Of a DNA stretch of 64,000 bases, positions 44,741 to 55,990 are shown piece by piece. The stretch covers positions 11,101,845 through 11,165,844 of the forward strand of contig OZ020524.1 in assembly GCA_963971425.1 (NCBI GenBank), written 5' to 3'. Position 1 is the first letter of the stretch; the number at the start of each line of letters is the position of its first letter. The translations under genes and the position numbers were made by a program. The notes beneath the pieces are model-generated. The model searched no databases. It was not told the DNA's origin and saw only the letters and a list, made by a program, of their open reading frames with translations. The stretch is from Bryoerythrophyllum caledonicum. Lineage: Eukaryota > Streptophyta > Bryopsida > Pottiales > Pottiaceae.

Positions 44741-44995
44741 GCTAACATGGACAATCCAGATCACACGCATAATTGCGCGCCTTGCCATTTGCTAGACATT
44801 GATGGGGCTGTACATCCTCGCATGTCTCACATCTCTGCTAGATTGCGTTGTCGCTTGTGTGGCAGTGCCAAACGAACGGCTACAATGGTTATTTGTGATT
44901 TATGTTCTATGGGGTGGCATTTAGAATGCTTAACTCCACCTCTTTTGGAGGTATCAATGGGTCAATGGTCTTGTCCAGAGTGTTTAGCACGTTGA
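44741..44995 (+). CDS. PHD-type zinc finger at the integrase C-terminus
   Basis: PHD fingers commonly read histone H3 tails. From about 44840: C-x2-C (CRLC), a spacer, C-x2-C (CDLC), H (GWH) with C (LEC), and C-x2-C (SCPEC) before a stop at 44993, i.e. the C4HC3 set with W in MGWHLECLTPPLLEV. It is in frame with the integrase core and ends the polyprotein. It probably guides integration to particular chromatin, by analogy with chromodomain gypsy elements; this is inference. All eight zinc ligands appear intact even though the remainder of the element is broken. Confidence 0.8.
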   Translation, partial: ANMDNPDHTHNCAPCHLLDIDGAVHPRMSHISARLRCRLCGSAKRTATMVICDLCSMGWHLECLTPPLLEVSMGQWSCPECLAR

Positions 44996-45439
44996 GGGTC
45001 TAAGTACACAATGCCTAGCATTTTAAATTTGTTAGAGGCAATTAACGATGGGGCTCTACTTGCACCTGGCCTACCCTTTTTTTACAAGGTCTTTTAGGGT
45101 CTTGTCACATGGATCACATTGATTCTTGAAAAGTTTTCATTTGCGGTCATCATTCAGTTTGATATAATTGCGTGGTTTGCCGGTGTGAAAGGGGCTTCAG
45201 CATGGGCGAAGGAGGCGAGTAAAGGGGTATTTGTAGACCGCTTACTACTTCTTGGTGTACGGGGTTATAAATCATTTATTTCTTTTTCCTAAGTCTAGAT
45301 TGTTGATGGTGTGTAAATGTATGTTGTTTTATTGTAACGGTGGTGGTTTTGTCACCAATAGTTTGGATTTGTCTCTAAACGTGCGCTCTCACATGATTAG
45401 CACGATGTTATCTTGGCACGATGCGGTTGTGCACGACAC
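44996..45439. other. 3' flank of the gypsy element
   Basis: A few coding-like traces (TWPTLFLQG) continue to about 45100; after that no gene. A 3' LTR would be expected here but no matching 5' copy was found. Confidence 0.35.
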
Positions 45440-46787
45440 TTGCTTTGAGTGGATCAACAGACTTTGACTATACGTGGTGGGGTAAAAGCAAGCTACACTG
45501 GTATAAAAAATGTATCACAAGTTGTTTTTGTAGGAGTAGCGAACATTCTTTCGTCTACCAAACAAGATGTACCTTTGTTTTCAGATTTTTGATGATGGAA
45601 TGTTGTTCCCAACTTGAATGGCATTAAATAAATGCTAAAAATTTGGTAAGCCGATCAATGGTTTCATCTCTATGACTGAATTTGTGGGAGAAATATACTT
45701 GTCACAAAATACTAGATTTGTACAAATATACTGATTTTGAGTGATCTGTGATACATATGATGATGAAAATTTCTATGCACATAGATAGGGTGCTGTGAAT
45801 GGACTATCCAATAAAATAAAACAAATTTTCAAATCCAATTGGTAGAAAACATGCCAATCGTACATGGTTCAAAATGACTAAGGATTGGGTCGTTTTTTAA
45901 ATGGATTTTTGTCAAAAAACAGTGCTTCATATATAACCCTAGGTCAGCATATGGTGGCTTTTTAAAAAAAATAAAAATTAATATCCTTTTTTTGAAAGTT
46001 AAGTTTAAAATATACTAAAAATATACCAAAATATACTAAAAATATACCATGGTCTTTGCCCAAAATGGGGTGGGTATAGCATGCTTTCACCCGGTGTCAA
46101 ATTTCAGTACTATTTAAGGTCTGAAAACATTACCATCATAGTAGTCATTATGTTGTTTCCTAGTACACCAATTTTTAGAGGTAGAGAAGGAGCGTAGCGT
46201 ATTCAAAACAACAAGGAGTAGAGGTTCAAAAATTGCCAATCCACGTGTTAACTTTTTGTGAACTAAATAAGTTTTAGAATAATAATTCAAATGTTCAATA
46301 AAAAGGTTTACACCACATCTTGTAGTAGAAAAAATAAAATGTAAGAAACATATAGATCTCATAGTTTTATGTGGAAAAGTAGAAGTTTTTTGGTACCTTG
46401 CTTGACAAAGTGTGACAATGTGTGACAATGTGTGAAAATGTTTGACTTAGATTATTATGCTATTTTCCATTTAAGACAAGATTTTTTTAAAATTTATGAA
46501 AGGAAATAATATTATTTGCCAGTATTGAAAATCTCACATTCAATAGATTCTCCTAGTAAAAGTTTTTGGAGTTGCCCGACGTGCCCGATCTCTCCATTTG
46601 TAATTCAAAACCCTCTAACTTTTTCATAAAATGTCGGATTTAAGAAAAAAATTGGACTCACACGAAGCTTTTAGCAATGACCATCTACAACAGAAATTTA
46701 AAAAGGAATGTTATAAATTGACACCATAGAAACCTACCCAAACCTTCAAGAGTCCCTCGAGGGGACTCTTGGGCCTTTAGGGGTTAA
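45440..46787 (-). mobile_element. TTAA family A copy 3, interrupted by about 600 bp
   Basis: 45440-45478 (gagtggatcaacagactttgac) and 46088-46787 (ggtgtcaaatttc... to ...cctttagggg-TTAA) match consecutive parts of copy 2. The 45479-46087 segment between them is unrelated, so it is an insertion. The outer left end is missing. Confidence 0.6.
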
Positions 46788-47494
46788 AATGATATTTTTT
46801 AATTTTGAGTCCCACTAATGAAATGAGGTTTATGAAGTCTTGTTTCCATTCCAGTTTGAAAATTTGAAAAATACTTAGGATTGGATCACTTATTGCGATT
46901 CCAACTTTGGGCCTGTAACCGATTTCCTAATTTATCTAAACATAGAAGTTTTATTCACAACACAAGGTTTGTCCCTACGATGTTTGCCTTTGGTCAAATT
47001 TTCAAAAAAAATTAGCATACTTTGAATTTCATATGAATTTTCTTCACTCTTTCTTCAAAAAATCACAATAAATTCAAATTTTTCCCAAAAAATTGGTGAT
47101 TTTTTGTGACATGAATAAAACATGTGATCTCACGTCTCTTCCGCTTGCGCGCATTCCCAAAAAGCCGCGTGAACTATGCTGTCGGACGCGACCTGAGTGC
47201 ACATCACACATCGGTCCTTGGTACCTGGGAACGCCTGGCTAACGCTCGGCCGTCGTTATCCACCCAATATTCAACGTAGTATGAATCGGGTCATAAACAA
47301 TGGGGAGAACTCAATCCCTAAAGGACCCAGTGTCCCTTCGCACCCCTTCAAATACAAATTTTTTCACTTAGACTGCGTTTATCATTCAATCCACATTGTC
47401 AAATTTTTGAAAACAAATCTAGTCACATTACCTCATATAAGTTTTGAAGAAGATCCTACAGTAAAATCCTCAAAAAGTTCACATTGGTAGGTTT
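46788..47494. other. AT-rich spacer with a truncated family A-like piece
   Basis: Near 47313 the words cctaaaggacccagtgtccc resemble the family A terminus without its TTAA. No gene supported. Confidence 0.4.
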
Positions 47495-47712
47495 TTAACC
47501 CCTAAAGAACCAAAGCATTTTAAAGGAATCTCTACTCCATTGATTGGAATTTTCCAAGAACTTTTTGAGAATGCAAATTTAAGAACTTCTTCTAAACTCA
47601 TGAGATGATGTAACAAAAATTTTGTGAATTTCAATTATACAATTGAAAGCAAATTGCAATCAAAGTGAACAAATTTGTCCTCCAAATGGACACTTGGTCC
47701 TTTAGGGGTTAA
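47495..47712. mobile_element. 210-bp TTAA-flanked MITE with family A termini
   Basis: TTAA (47495-47498) CCCCTAAAGAACCAA ... TTGGTCCTTTAGGGG TTAA (47709-47712): terminal repeats match over about 15 bp with one mismatch, and the target duplication is perfect. The interior is unrelated to the ~940-bp members, so it is a distinct short subtype mobilised by the same ends. Confidence 0.8.
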
Positions 47713-47743
47713 TCAATGGATTTCTCGGAAATGCATTTGTCCT

Positions 47744-48682
47744 TTAACCCCTAAGAGCCCGAGTGTACGTGGGGCCTACGTTTTGGATTTTGGGCAGATT
47801 CCTAAAAAAAATTAAAAATCTTTTTTTTTGAAAATTTTATACTAGATTTTCCCTGATAAGAGTTCCATGGAGATATTATTATTATTATTATTTTTGGATT
47901 CATGGTTTGGAAGTTAGTACCACTCAAAGTTAGAAATACTCAAAGTTAGAAACAGGGACTTCGCGCAGCTCCAAAATTTTGCTAGAAGTCTCTATTGACA
48001 TTGAGATTTTCCATACTTGTAGAGAATATTACATTCTTTGAATATGTAAAAAAAATTCTTGTCTTTAGTGTAAAAAAACATTTTAACAAATTTTTACACA
48101 TTTCGGGCAAGCGGGGAAAAAACTTCATCTTTTTTACATAAAACCTAGAGATCTTCATAATTTTCACTTTTTATTTTTTTTGCAACAATGTGTGGTGAGG
48201 ACCTTCTTATTGACCGTTTAGATTATCATTCTAAGACATATTAAATTCTCAAAAAAATGAATCCTGAAAATGACAATTTTTGTACCTCAACTCCTTGCAC
48301 ACTTGTTTTGAATATGCTACACCCCTTCTCTACCTCTAAAAATTGTTTCATACGTAACTAACATCATGCTCAACACAATAGTAAGAGATATAGACCTTGT
48401 GTAGTGCAAAAACTTAATACCAGATGTAGTCAAAGTCTGTTGATCCACTCAACGCAGGGAAGAAAATGAACCATTTTCTCAACTTCAAACACTATAATCT
48501 TTCAATCCGTGCAGTCAAAGTGTATGAAATTTTGTGAGTATGTTACTTAGTAAGTCTTTATGGAGATCTTACGATCAAAAGGATAAATATAAGGTTTTAT
48601 TTCCTTCCTTACTCATTGCACTAGAATCAACAATTTTGAAGTGTTTTGGGTGCGAAATTGTCATGGGGCTTTTAGGGATTAA
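47744..48682 (+). mobile_element. TTAA family A element, copy 5
   Basis: TTAA-CCCCTAAGAGCCC on the left; ...TTTTAGGGA-TTAA on the right; about 931 bp. Internal words match copy 1 in order (cttgtctttagtg, acataaaacctagagatcttcat, ttgcacacttgttttgaatatgctacacc, agtctgttgatccactcaacgcaggg). Confidence 0.75.
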
Positions 48683-49210
48683 GGATCAATAGCATGCAAT
48701 CATCTTCAGCACCTCCTTGCCAAAACATTTATTTTTCCAAACCATAGTGGTTCGGACACAATGGGTTTTACGTAGGTATTACATGTGTAGGAGCTTGACA
48801 TTACATGAGTATCACCTAGACAAATCTCTTGAATCTTCCAAATTTTTGGACATTCTCCATTGTGAATTGATCACATCACAAAAATCCGAGGGTCTTTGAA
48901 TGATATTGTTCGCATATGAAAATCATATCGTTTCAAAGGGCCCTTGGGTCCAATATATTCTGTATGTCAAAATGATATCGTTTGAATCTTTTGAAAAATC
49001 TTATATCGTTACTATATAAAATTTGTATCACAAAGTTTCAATACAAGATTTAAACAAATGATATCTCAAATCCATATGAAAATAATTTTATAAAAATCTG
49101 ATGTGAAGTTTTTGAAGGCATGATTAAAATCAATGAAATTGCAAAAGACTGGTTACAACAAATGACTGAATGAACAAAACTAAATTCGTCTTGTTCATTC
49201 AATCCGACAC
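48683..49210. other. AT-rich spacer with repeated atatcgttt words
   Basis: atatcgttt/gatatcgttt occurs near 48925, 48970 and 49003, and again at 50585 and 50835; tataaaatttgtatca is also shared. Likely diverged copies of one repeat. Confidence 0.4.
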
Positions 49211-49335
49211 CACCGTATTCGGTTCCTCCACTTTATACGGTCCCTCCATTGTATATTCCCCTCCGTATACGGTCTCCCACCATGTACGGTCTCCCACCAT
49301 GTAGAGTCTCCTACCATATACGGTCCCCAACAATG
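49211..49335 (+). repeat. ~18-bp minisatellite
   Basis: About seven units of the type tatacggtctcccaccat. Confidence 0.75.
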
Positions 49336-49490
49336 AGAGATGAGATTCAAACTCGACTCGTCTCCATGCTTGCATGTGGCCTCAATCCACCATCACCATC
49401 GATGCATACCCATGGGCAGATTCCATTCTACATAGAGAGATGGACCAGCTGCAGGCTTGACACATGATACCCAACATGAGGATTCTCTAC

Positions 49491-50215
49491 TTAACTCCTA
49501 AAGGACCGTCATAATTTCACACCAAAAACATTTAAAAGTCACTGAATTTAGTGTAATGAGTATGAAAGAAAACAAAACTTTTTATTTCCAATTTTAATGA
49601 TAAGATCTCAACTAACCCCTAAAATTCCTTGACAATTTCACACCAAAAACTTTATCAAATTACCTCTCTAAGATGTACAATTGCAAGACTGATTGAAACA
49701 AAATTTTATTCAAGTAAAAACGATGAAGGTTGCCAAGAACTTTCCTTCATTGCTACCCACCACCAAAAAGTACACTATTCAGCTTTCTAGTGGTACCATT
49801 CAAGCTCAAGAGTAGTACTATTTAGCCCTACAATACCCTGCCCTCCTTGCCCGCCCTGACCGCCTTCCCCATTTCAAACTTTGAACCTCAATAACTTTAG
49901 TTTTGTGTATTTGTTTCAAGAATTCTTTTTTCCACACAGCTATTACTTACACACATCTATGATTTTGTTTTTGAAGATTCATGACCTAAATTGACATCCA
50001 TGTAAGCTACTTAAAATCACTAGAAGCCCACCTTGGAACTTTTTGCATTTTGGGGTTAATACTCTTTAAACTTTATGTGGAAAAGGATTTTTTTTGGTAC
50101 CTTGCCTAACAATGCATGCCAACGTGTGAAAATGTTTGTCTTTGGTTCATATGTTATTATTCACTAAAGATAAAAATACTTTTCACTAAAGACATAATCT
50201 TTGTATGGTAGTTGT
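49491..50215 (-). mobile_element. TTAA family A copy 6, split by a nested element
   Basis: TTAA (49491) CTCCTAAAGGACC... matches the end of copy 2 to gatctcaac (49612). The next element is inserted here, and copy-2-like sequence resumes at about 50068 (ctttatgtggaaaagg, ttggtaccttgcc, attcactaaagac). Part of the interior is deleted. Confidence 0.65.
49613..50059. mobile_element. Nested 439-bp TTAA-type element inside copy 6
   Basis: CTAA-CCCCTAAAATTCC at the left and ...GCATTTTGGGG-TTAA at the right. It sits exactly where family A members have an internal TTAA (gatctcaattaagac in copy 2), so it entered at TTAA. Non-coding. Confidence 0.6.
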
Positions 50216-51471
50216 ACCAAAGGGGCCAATAAGGATTATATGAACTCCAGATGGTTTTTACATCAATTTAACCATTAAGGATTTTTTTGATGTTTTGGAT
50301 TCTTGACAGTAAAATTTGGTAAAAAAGCTGATAAAAAAGTTGATTGAGAATTTGTAAAATGGTGAGGAAAAAACTAGTTACTCACAATTGATTATGATCC
50401 ACATAATTTTCTTTTTCACACATAAAAAAAAATGATGTAATTGGTAGGACAAAGACGTTGAAGGCTTCAAAATACATTGTAACATATTATGGTTCCATTC
50501 TTATGTAAATATTGTACTTGTATATGAAATCTATATATTTCCCATATTGTTTTTGTATACAAAATACTTTATTTAGAATTTATATCGTTTCTGTATATGA
50601 ATTAAATGCATATCATATCAAGTTTAACTTATACAAATACTATATAACATTTTTATGTACACTATATTGTATTTTAGTATATATATTTACAGTATAAAGT
50701 TTTTCTATATAAAATATGTATAAGTTTTTAAATATATCACAATCATATCAGTTTTATATAAAATTTGTATCAAAAGTCAAAACATATAAATTTCATATTG
50801 CAATTTTATGATATGAATTCGAGAGGTATCAAGATGATATCGTTTACACTTAGATTTTTTACACGTTGTGTATAATCATCATATGCAAGTTGTATATGAT
50901 TCTTTTCATATAAAGAGTATATATATTTCAAATTAATGCGAGGGTCTGGGATTTACCTGATGCAACGCGTAGGGTTTCATTCTCGGAGGGTGTTGAAAGT
51001 TTGACGCAGATGAAGAAATTTCTTCATCCTTTGGAGAAATACGGTACATACAACTTGCGCCCCGTCGTTGCCGCTTTGTAGCCTTGCGTGACCGACTAAA
51101 CGATTCTCAGGTATTTTAGTGAAGTTATGTTTGGGTAAGTTTGACTTCAGACACCGAATCCTTCTTTGAGGAACTTCGTGTGATTTTTTATTGTTGAAAT
51201 TGGAGTTAGAAAAGTTATAAAATTAAAGGGTTTTGTAGAGCAATCAATTATTAAGCACATGTTATCAAAGTATGGTGGTACCCAAAAGTATATAAGTCAA
51301 TGGTATTTGGTTTGCAATGGACATACCATTGGTTTGCTTCGGTGAAATTGTATGGTTGCTTTACCTCCAAAACCATGGCCTACTGACCAAGAGAAGCAAA
51401 AAGGAACCTTGGTGACTAAAAACAACATAAGCCATGGTCGTAAGAAATCTATGATCATTCTTTTGAATCTT
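50216..51471. other. Very AT-rich DNA, no supported gene
   Basis: Dominated by tatat/atatca words, with an atatcgttt repeat related to 48900-49100. A slightly GC-richer patch at 50935-51110 shows no recognisable frame. Confidence 0.4.
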
Positions 51472-52399
51472 TTAACCCCTAAAGGACCAAACGTCCCCCG
51501 GGGTCAAATTGGATTTTGGGCATGTACCTACAATTCGAAAAAAAACATTTTTAATTGAAAATTCTATACAAGATAGACTCTGATAAGAGCTTCGTGGAAA
51601 TATTTTTAATTTATTTTTTGGATTTGTGGTTTGAAAGTTAGTACCACTTAAAGCCAAAAATGGGGACTTCGGGCACCTCCAAATTTTTTGACAAAAGTTT
51701 CTATTGACATTGAGATTTTTCACACATATAAAGAATATTTCCTTCTTTGGAAATTTTCAAAAAAATTCTTGTCTTTCGTGTAAAAATGCATTTTATTCCA
51801 AGTCAAACATTTTCACACATTGTCGGGCAACATGGGAATTTTTTTTATCTTTTCTACATAAAACCTAGAGATCTTCATATTTTTCACTTTTTATTTTTCA
51901 ACAACAATATGTGGTGAAAACCTTCTTATTGTCCCTTTGGATTATCATTTGAATACATACGTAGTTCCCAAAAAAATAAAACGTGAAATGGCAATTTTTG
52001 AACCTCCACTCCTTGCACACTTGTTTTGAATATGCTACACTCCTTTTGTACCTCTAAAAATTGGTGTGTTGGGAAATAACATCATGTTTAAGACAATGAT
52101 AAAAGATTTAGACCTTGTACAATGCAAAATTTGATACAAAGTGAAGTCAAAGTCTGCTGATCTACTCAACGCAGGAAAGAAAATGAACCATTGTTTTGAC
52201 TTTAAACACTAAAATCTATCAATCCGTGCGGTGGATTGCAACCAAAATTTTACGGCATGTTTACATAGAAGTCTGTTTTAAGATCTTGTGGTTGAAAATC
52301 CAAAATTCAATTTTAAATGTGATTTTCATGTCTCTTTTTGGCAGTGGTAGTTTTGGACTGGTTTTAGAGCGAAAGTGGTCGTGGTCCTTTAGGGGTTAA
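51472..52399 (+). mobile_element. TTAA family A element, copy 7
   Basis: TTAA-CCCCTAAAGGACC (51472) to GGTCCTTTAGGGG-TTAA (52399): the two ends are perfect 13-bp inverted repeats with perfect TTAA duplications; about 920 bp between them. It is the best-preserved pair of ends in the family here. No ORF. Confidence 0.8.
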
Positions 52400-54430
52400 G
52401 TCACTTCTCATGATGTAAAGCAAAACTGTTGGATTAGAATAATGATGGGCGGATTTTTCTTTTATCTCTGGAAGTAAAATTTTAGGACCTAAAAAGGTAG
52501 GCATAATTTGGTTGATAAATATAATGAAATATTAATAAAATCATCAAATAAAAGGAGTCACATATTAGGGAATTATAAACAGTAATATTAGTAACATTCA
52601 AATAAGAGTACTTGATGAATAAGAGTAAAGGGAGATTATTTGTAGCCTAAATAATCGACAAAATAAAGGTCATCTAGAGCCTAACAAATTTCTTCCTACA
52701 GGCATACAATACAGATTCAATTTACAAATTACTAATAATTCACTGGGGTTCAATGAACTATAAAAATAGACATTACTGTCATTATGAGCATCTAAAACTA
52801 ATTCTTTTCAACCTAGGGATTCTTTTTTTTTATAAACAGGTTTTCAGTTCTTCAAATGCACTTCTCATAGACAATGCAGATTAGCTTCTCATAGAAAAAT
52901 ATTTGTAGAGTAACCACTTCCTGATTGAATAGATTACGATGTTCAATCCGTAAAGGCATGATGTCTCCCTTGGGGGACACTCTGAGTTTGGGCAAGGTCC
53001 CACGATCTCAAAATTAGGCATGATTTTCTGAGATTTTTTATTGAATAAACAACTTTTTATTAGCTTCTCATAGACAATTTTTTTGTAGAAACCTGACTTA
53101 CCGTTCAAAAGTTACAAATATTTTTTAGCAACATATACAAAGAGTGCGGCGGTTTAGTGCGACATATAACAACTAGTGTAGCAAAACTTTAACTAGTTCT
53201 AAATTCAATAGAAATTCAAGTTTTGGTCCGTTTATAAAAAAATCCTCTTGTAAAGAAAATGAAAATCTTTGCATTTACCGTACAAACTTTTAAACTTTAA
53301 AAATATGAGAAGGATATGATATATGCAAAACTTGAAGTGTATTGTTAATTCTCATAACATAGTTGCATTGCAAGATTTTAAAAGACATCTTCTACCCCTC
53401 TTCTACTTCTTAAATTTGGTGCACATGTGCCTAACATGATCTTTTTAAGTTAAATTAGAAAATTACCAACTATAGTGCAAATGTTTCTATGAGGAAGGAA
53501 ATTGCATGAGCAACTTTAGTAATTTAGCCGTCTTCTTAGGTGAATTCAAAATAAACATAGGTGGATTTCCGGGTTTTTCATTCAAGGAACTGTCTATGCA
53601 AAATAAACCATTGTTGTAAAAAAAATCATCCTTTGCAGATTAAAGCAACTTAAGGTTGATACATAGTATTTAGTGATGAAATGCATGATATTATAGATTT
53701 TGATGTACATAAACGACAGACTTAAGATGGAGATATTGCTGCAGATAGTACAAGTATAATAAAACATACTACATTACAGTATGCCTAGTATATCGTTGCG
53801 CCAGAACTTGCAAAATAAAATTTTCTAAATAATGAAGAAAATAACCAAAGTTCATTAAACAAAGTAAAGACCCACCTGAATTGTTGTATGGTTTAGAAGG
53901 GTGTATATAAATATTATGCAAAACCGTTGTTTTTCACCCTTTTTAATAAATTAAAAAAAACCTATTTTCTTCCATTATTTTCCAATTGTATGTATGAAAT
54001 TGCAATTTTAGGTCATATTGTCTATAGTAATCTTGTATATTATATGTATTCAAATGTTCATAGAGTTTTAAATTCTAAATCTAACAAAAACAAATATTTT
54101 TTTATCAATTCGGAACATGTGACTAGTATATAGTAGTGTATATTATGTATATATATATATATATACCTTTTTCTTTCACACCATAAATCATGTGTTAAAA
54201 ATATCAAAATTTTGTATTGACAAGTGTGTTTATGATCATACTATTTTACCATAAATCCTAAACAAACTGTAATTTGAATATGAGAATGAAAACAATGATT
54301 GTGCACTTTCCTTAAACCGCTTCATGACATTATTTTCATATTACCTTTGGAGAATTTAATCCTAACCCCAAAACCTAATCATAAAAAAAATTGATGTTGG
54401 TCAACTACTCTAACCTAAAGTTATAGTTTA
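52400..54430. other. AT-rich spacer without supported genes
   Basis: About 2 kb of AT-rich DNA with a (TA)n tract near 54140-54165. Short ORFs only. Confidence 0.4.
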
Positions 54431-54441
54431 GCTATTACAAA

Positions 54442-54538
54442 GAAGAAGAATGTCGGTTCCCGAAGGGGAAAAACCAGCGTGAATGAAGTGTCTGTTCGTT
54501 CCACTACTAAGACCATGCCCACCCGACAAGGAATTAGT
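54442..54538 (-). mobile_element. LINE copy 3: 97-bp 3' end with target-site duplication
   Basis: Reverse complement of the last ~97 bp of LINE copies 1 and 2, including gggcatggtcttagtagtgg, the TTCG hairpin (54452-54479) and the TTC tail (gaagaagaa on the plus strand). An 11-bp duplication GCTATTACAAA flanks it (54431-54441, 54539-54549). A severely 5'-truncated insertion by target-primed reverse transcription. Confidence 0.85.
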
Positions 54539-54549
54539 GCTATTACAAA

Positions 54550-55130
54550 CTTAATAGGAAATAGTCTAAATCTTAGTATGTTGTGCTTTAGAGTCCTGGC
54601 ATCCTCTTTATAAAATGCCGCATGTACTTCAAAGTTTGTTTTGGCCATGCGTCAGTTTCTTTTGTGTTTAGAAAGAACTTCTGACTTACAATAAACCCTT
54701 TGTAGGTTGCTATTATAAAAAAATTCGGGTTGTCACCATGGTAATTTTATCTTTTTATTCCAATTTCTTTCATAGGCCAACCTCTATTATTGATAGACAA
54801 AACTCAATTGCCAAATTGGCTTTTGATTCCTTGCATGAGATGTATATATCTTCCATCTACATAATGTTATTGTCTGTAGCTTTAATATGTGGTGGTGATG
54901 AATTCTACCTACTATGAAATAAATGCTTCTCAGCATTATCAGCTCTTATCCCTCTACCTATTCCTATAATTTCTTCACACAATAGCAAGCAAGAATGCTA
55001 TCTTGTGAGCGGTGATCAGCGAGCGGTGTCCTAGAAAAAATATGCCTTAGGAAAACGCAGGGTCCTTAGCTACTACCAAATTCAACCAAAAGAGAGGGGA
55101 GGTGTAATAAGGTTGATCTTCTTTATATAA
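54550..55130. other. No supported gene
   Basis: AT-rich spacer between the LINE fragment and the ~185-bp repeat. Confidence 0.35.
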
Positions 55131-55860
55131 ATACTTGAAATGATGAAAGTCACAATCTTGATCTTCAACAAAATTCCATTACTTGGCTCATTTTGATAGA
55201 CCCATGCGTGTAGTTTGTATAAACTTGGGGCAGGAGAATCTCTTCTCATAAAATCGGGCTTTATCATTCCATGTTAAACTACATATGAGTATGCAATAGC
55301 TTTCTAGGAAGCTAACACAATGAGGCTCATACATGCAAAATTTCAATATTAGAAGATTTACACGACTATCTCTATGAAGAGTCAAAGTCACTAGCCTAGA
55401 TAGTTTTAAGCAGTTGATCCTACTTCATTCAAATCAACATAATTTTACATATCAACTTAAAACTGAGCGTGCAATAGCTTTTTGAAAAGCTACCTATCTT
55501 ATGTAAAATAGGACTAAAGCTCAATCCTATTGACTTTGCACTCAAAGATCTATATTTACTCAAAGTTGTGGCCTCAAAGCTGTGGATAACGTCTGCTAAT
55601 CCGACAATACCTCTTCATTTACTTAAGCGCCACAAGTGCATACGGACTTGTATTTAAGCTCAAGATAGCTTTTTGGAAAGCTTATATAAACATCTTTGTA
55701 CATACCATATCTCACTATCTAAGTCATCGTACAAAGATTTCAATGTAGGATTGAAGTGACTACTCTTGAGAATTCAAGTCATCGGAACCTCTCTTTATTC
55801 AAAACCACACCGCATCTTCCACAAAACTTCGATTGGAGCGTGTGACAACTTCATAAAAAT
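55130..55860. repeat. Degenerate ~185-bp tandem repeat with AGCTTT...AAAGCT palindromes
   Basis: gcaatagctttctaggaagct (near 55290), gcaatagctttttgaaaagct (55470) and agatagctttttggaaagct (55663) are spaced about 180-190 bp. Preceding gagcgtg/gagtatg and intervening caaagatttcaat/gaagtca words also repeat. About four diverged units. Confidence 0.55.
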
Positions 55861-55939
55861 CTATTAACAAGAAAAAAAAACATTGTAAAATCTAACGTTC
55901 AAGTTCTAGAAACTCTACTTGTCACACTAAGAAACCCGA

Positions 55940-55990
55940 ATGCCTATAAATACCCGAGGCAGAAGAGTTTGGGCGAGGGAGGAAAGACAA
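55940..55990 (+). promoter_or_regulatory. TATA-box candidate
   Basis: tgcctataaatacccgaggc (55941-55960) has a good TATAAATA core, directly downstream of the ~185-bp repeats and upstream of a purine-rich leader (gggcgagggaggaaagac). It may be an LTR U3/R boundary or an orphan promoter. No downstream gene is evident. Confidence 0.35.

Larger units (their letters stand above)
35300..44995 (+). mobile_element. Degenerate Ty3/gypsy-type retrotransposon carrying a DNA methyltransferase and a PHD finger
   Basis: Ordered domains on one strand: gag with zinc knuckles (to about 37465), protease (39360-39800), C5 methyltransferase (40150-40990 and 41883-42060), RT (42540-43400), RNase H (43490-43910), integrase (43980-44740) and PHD finger (44840-44990). 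Several stops and frameshifts break every part. Two insertions separate domains (about 37466-39130 and 40992-41877). LTRs are not recognised, so the true ends are uncertain. Retrotransposons with captured methyltransferases are reported from charophyte algae and dinoflagellates; this one fits the charophyte type by layout and motifs. Confidence 0.8.

Noticed and set aside
35300-45300. Paired LTRs of the gypsy element
   Set aside because: No matching direct repeats found by eye on the two sides; a dot-plot would decide.
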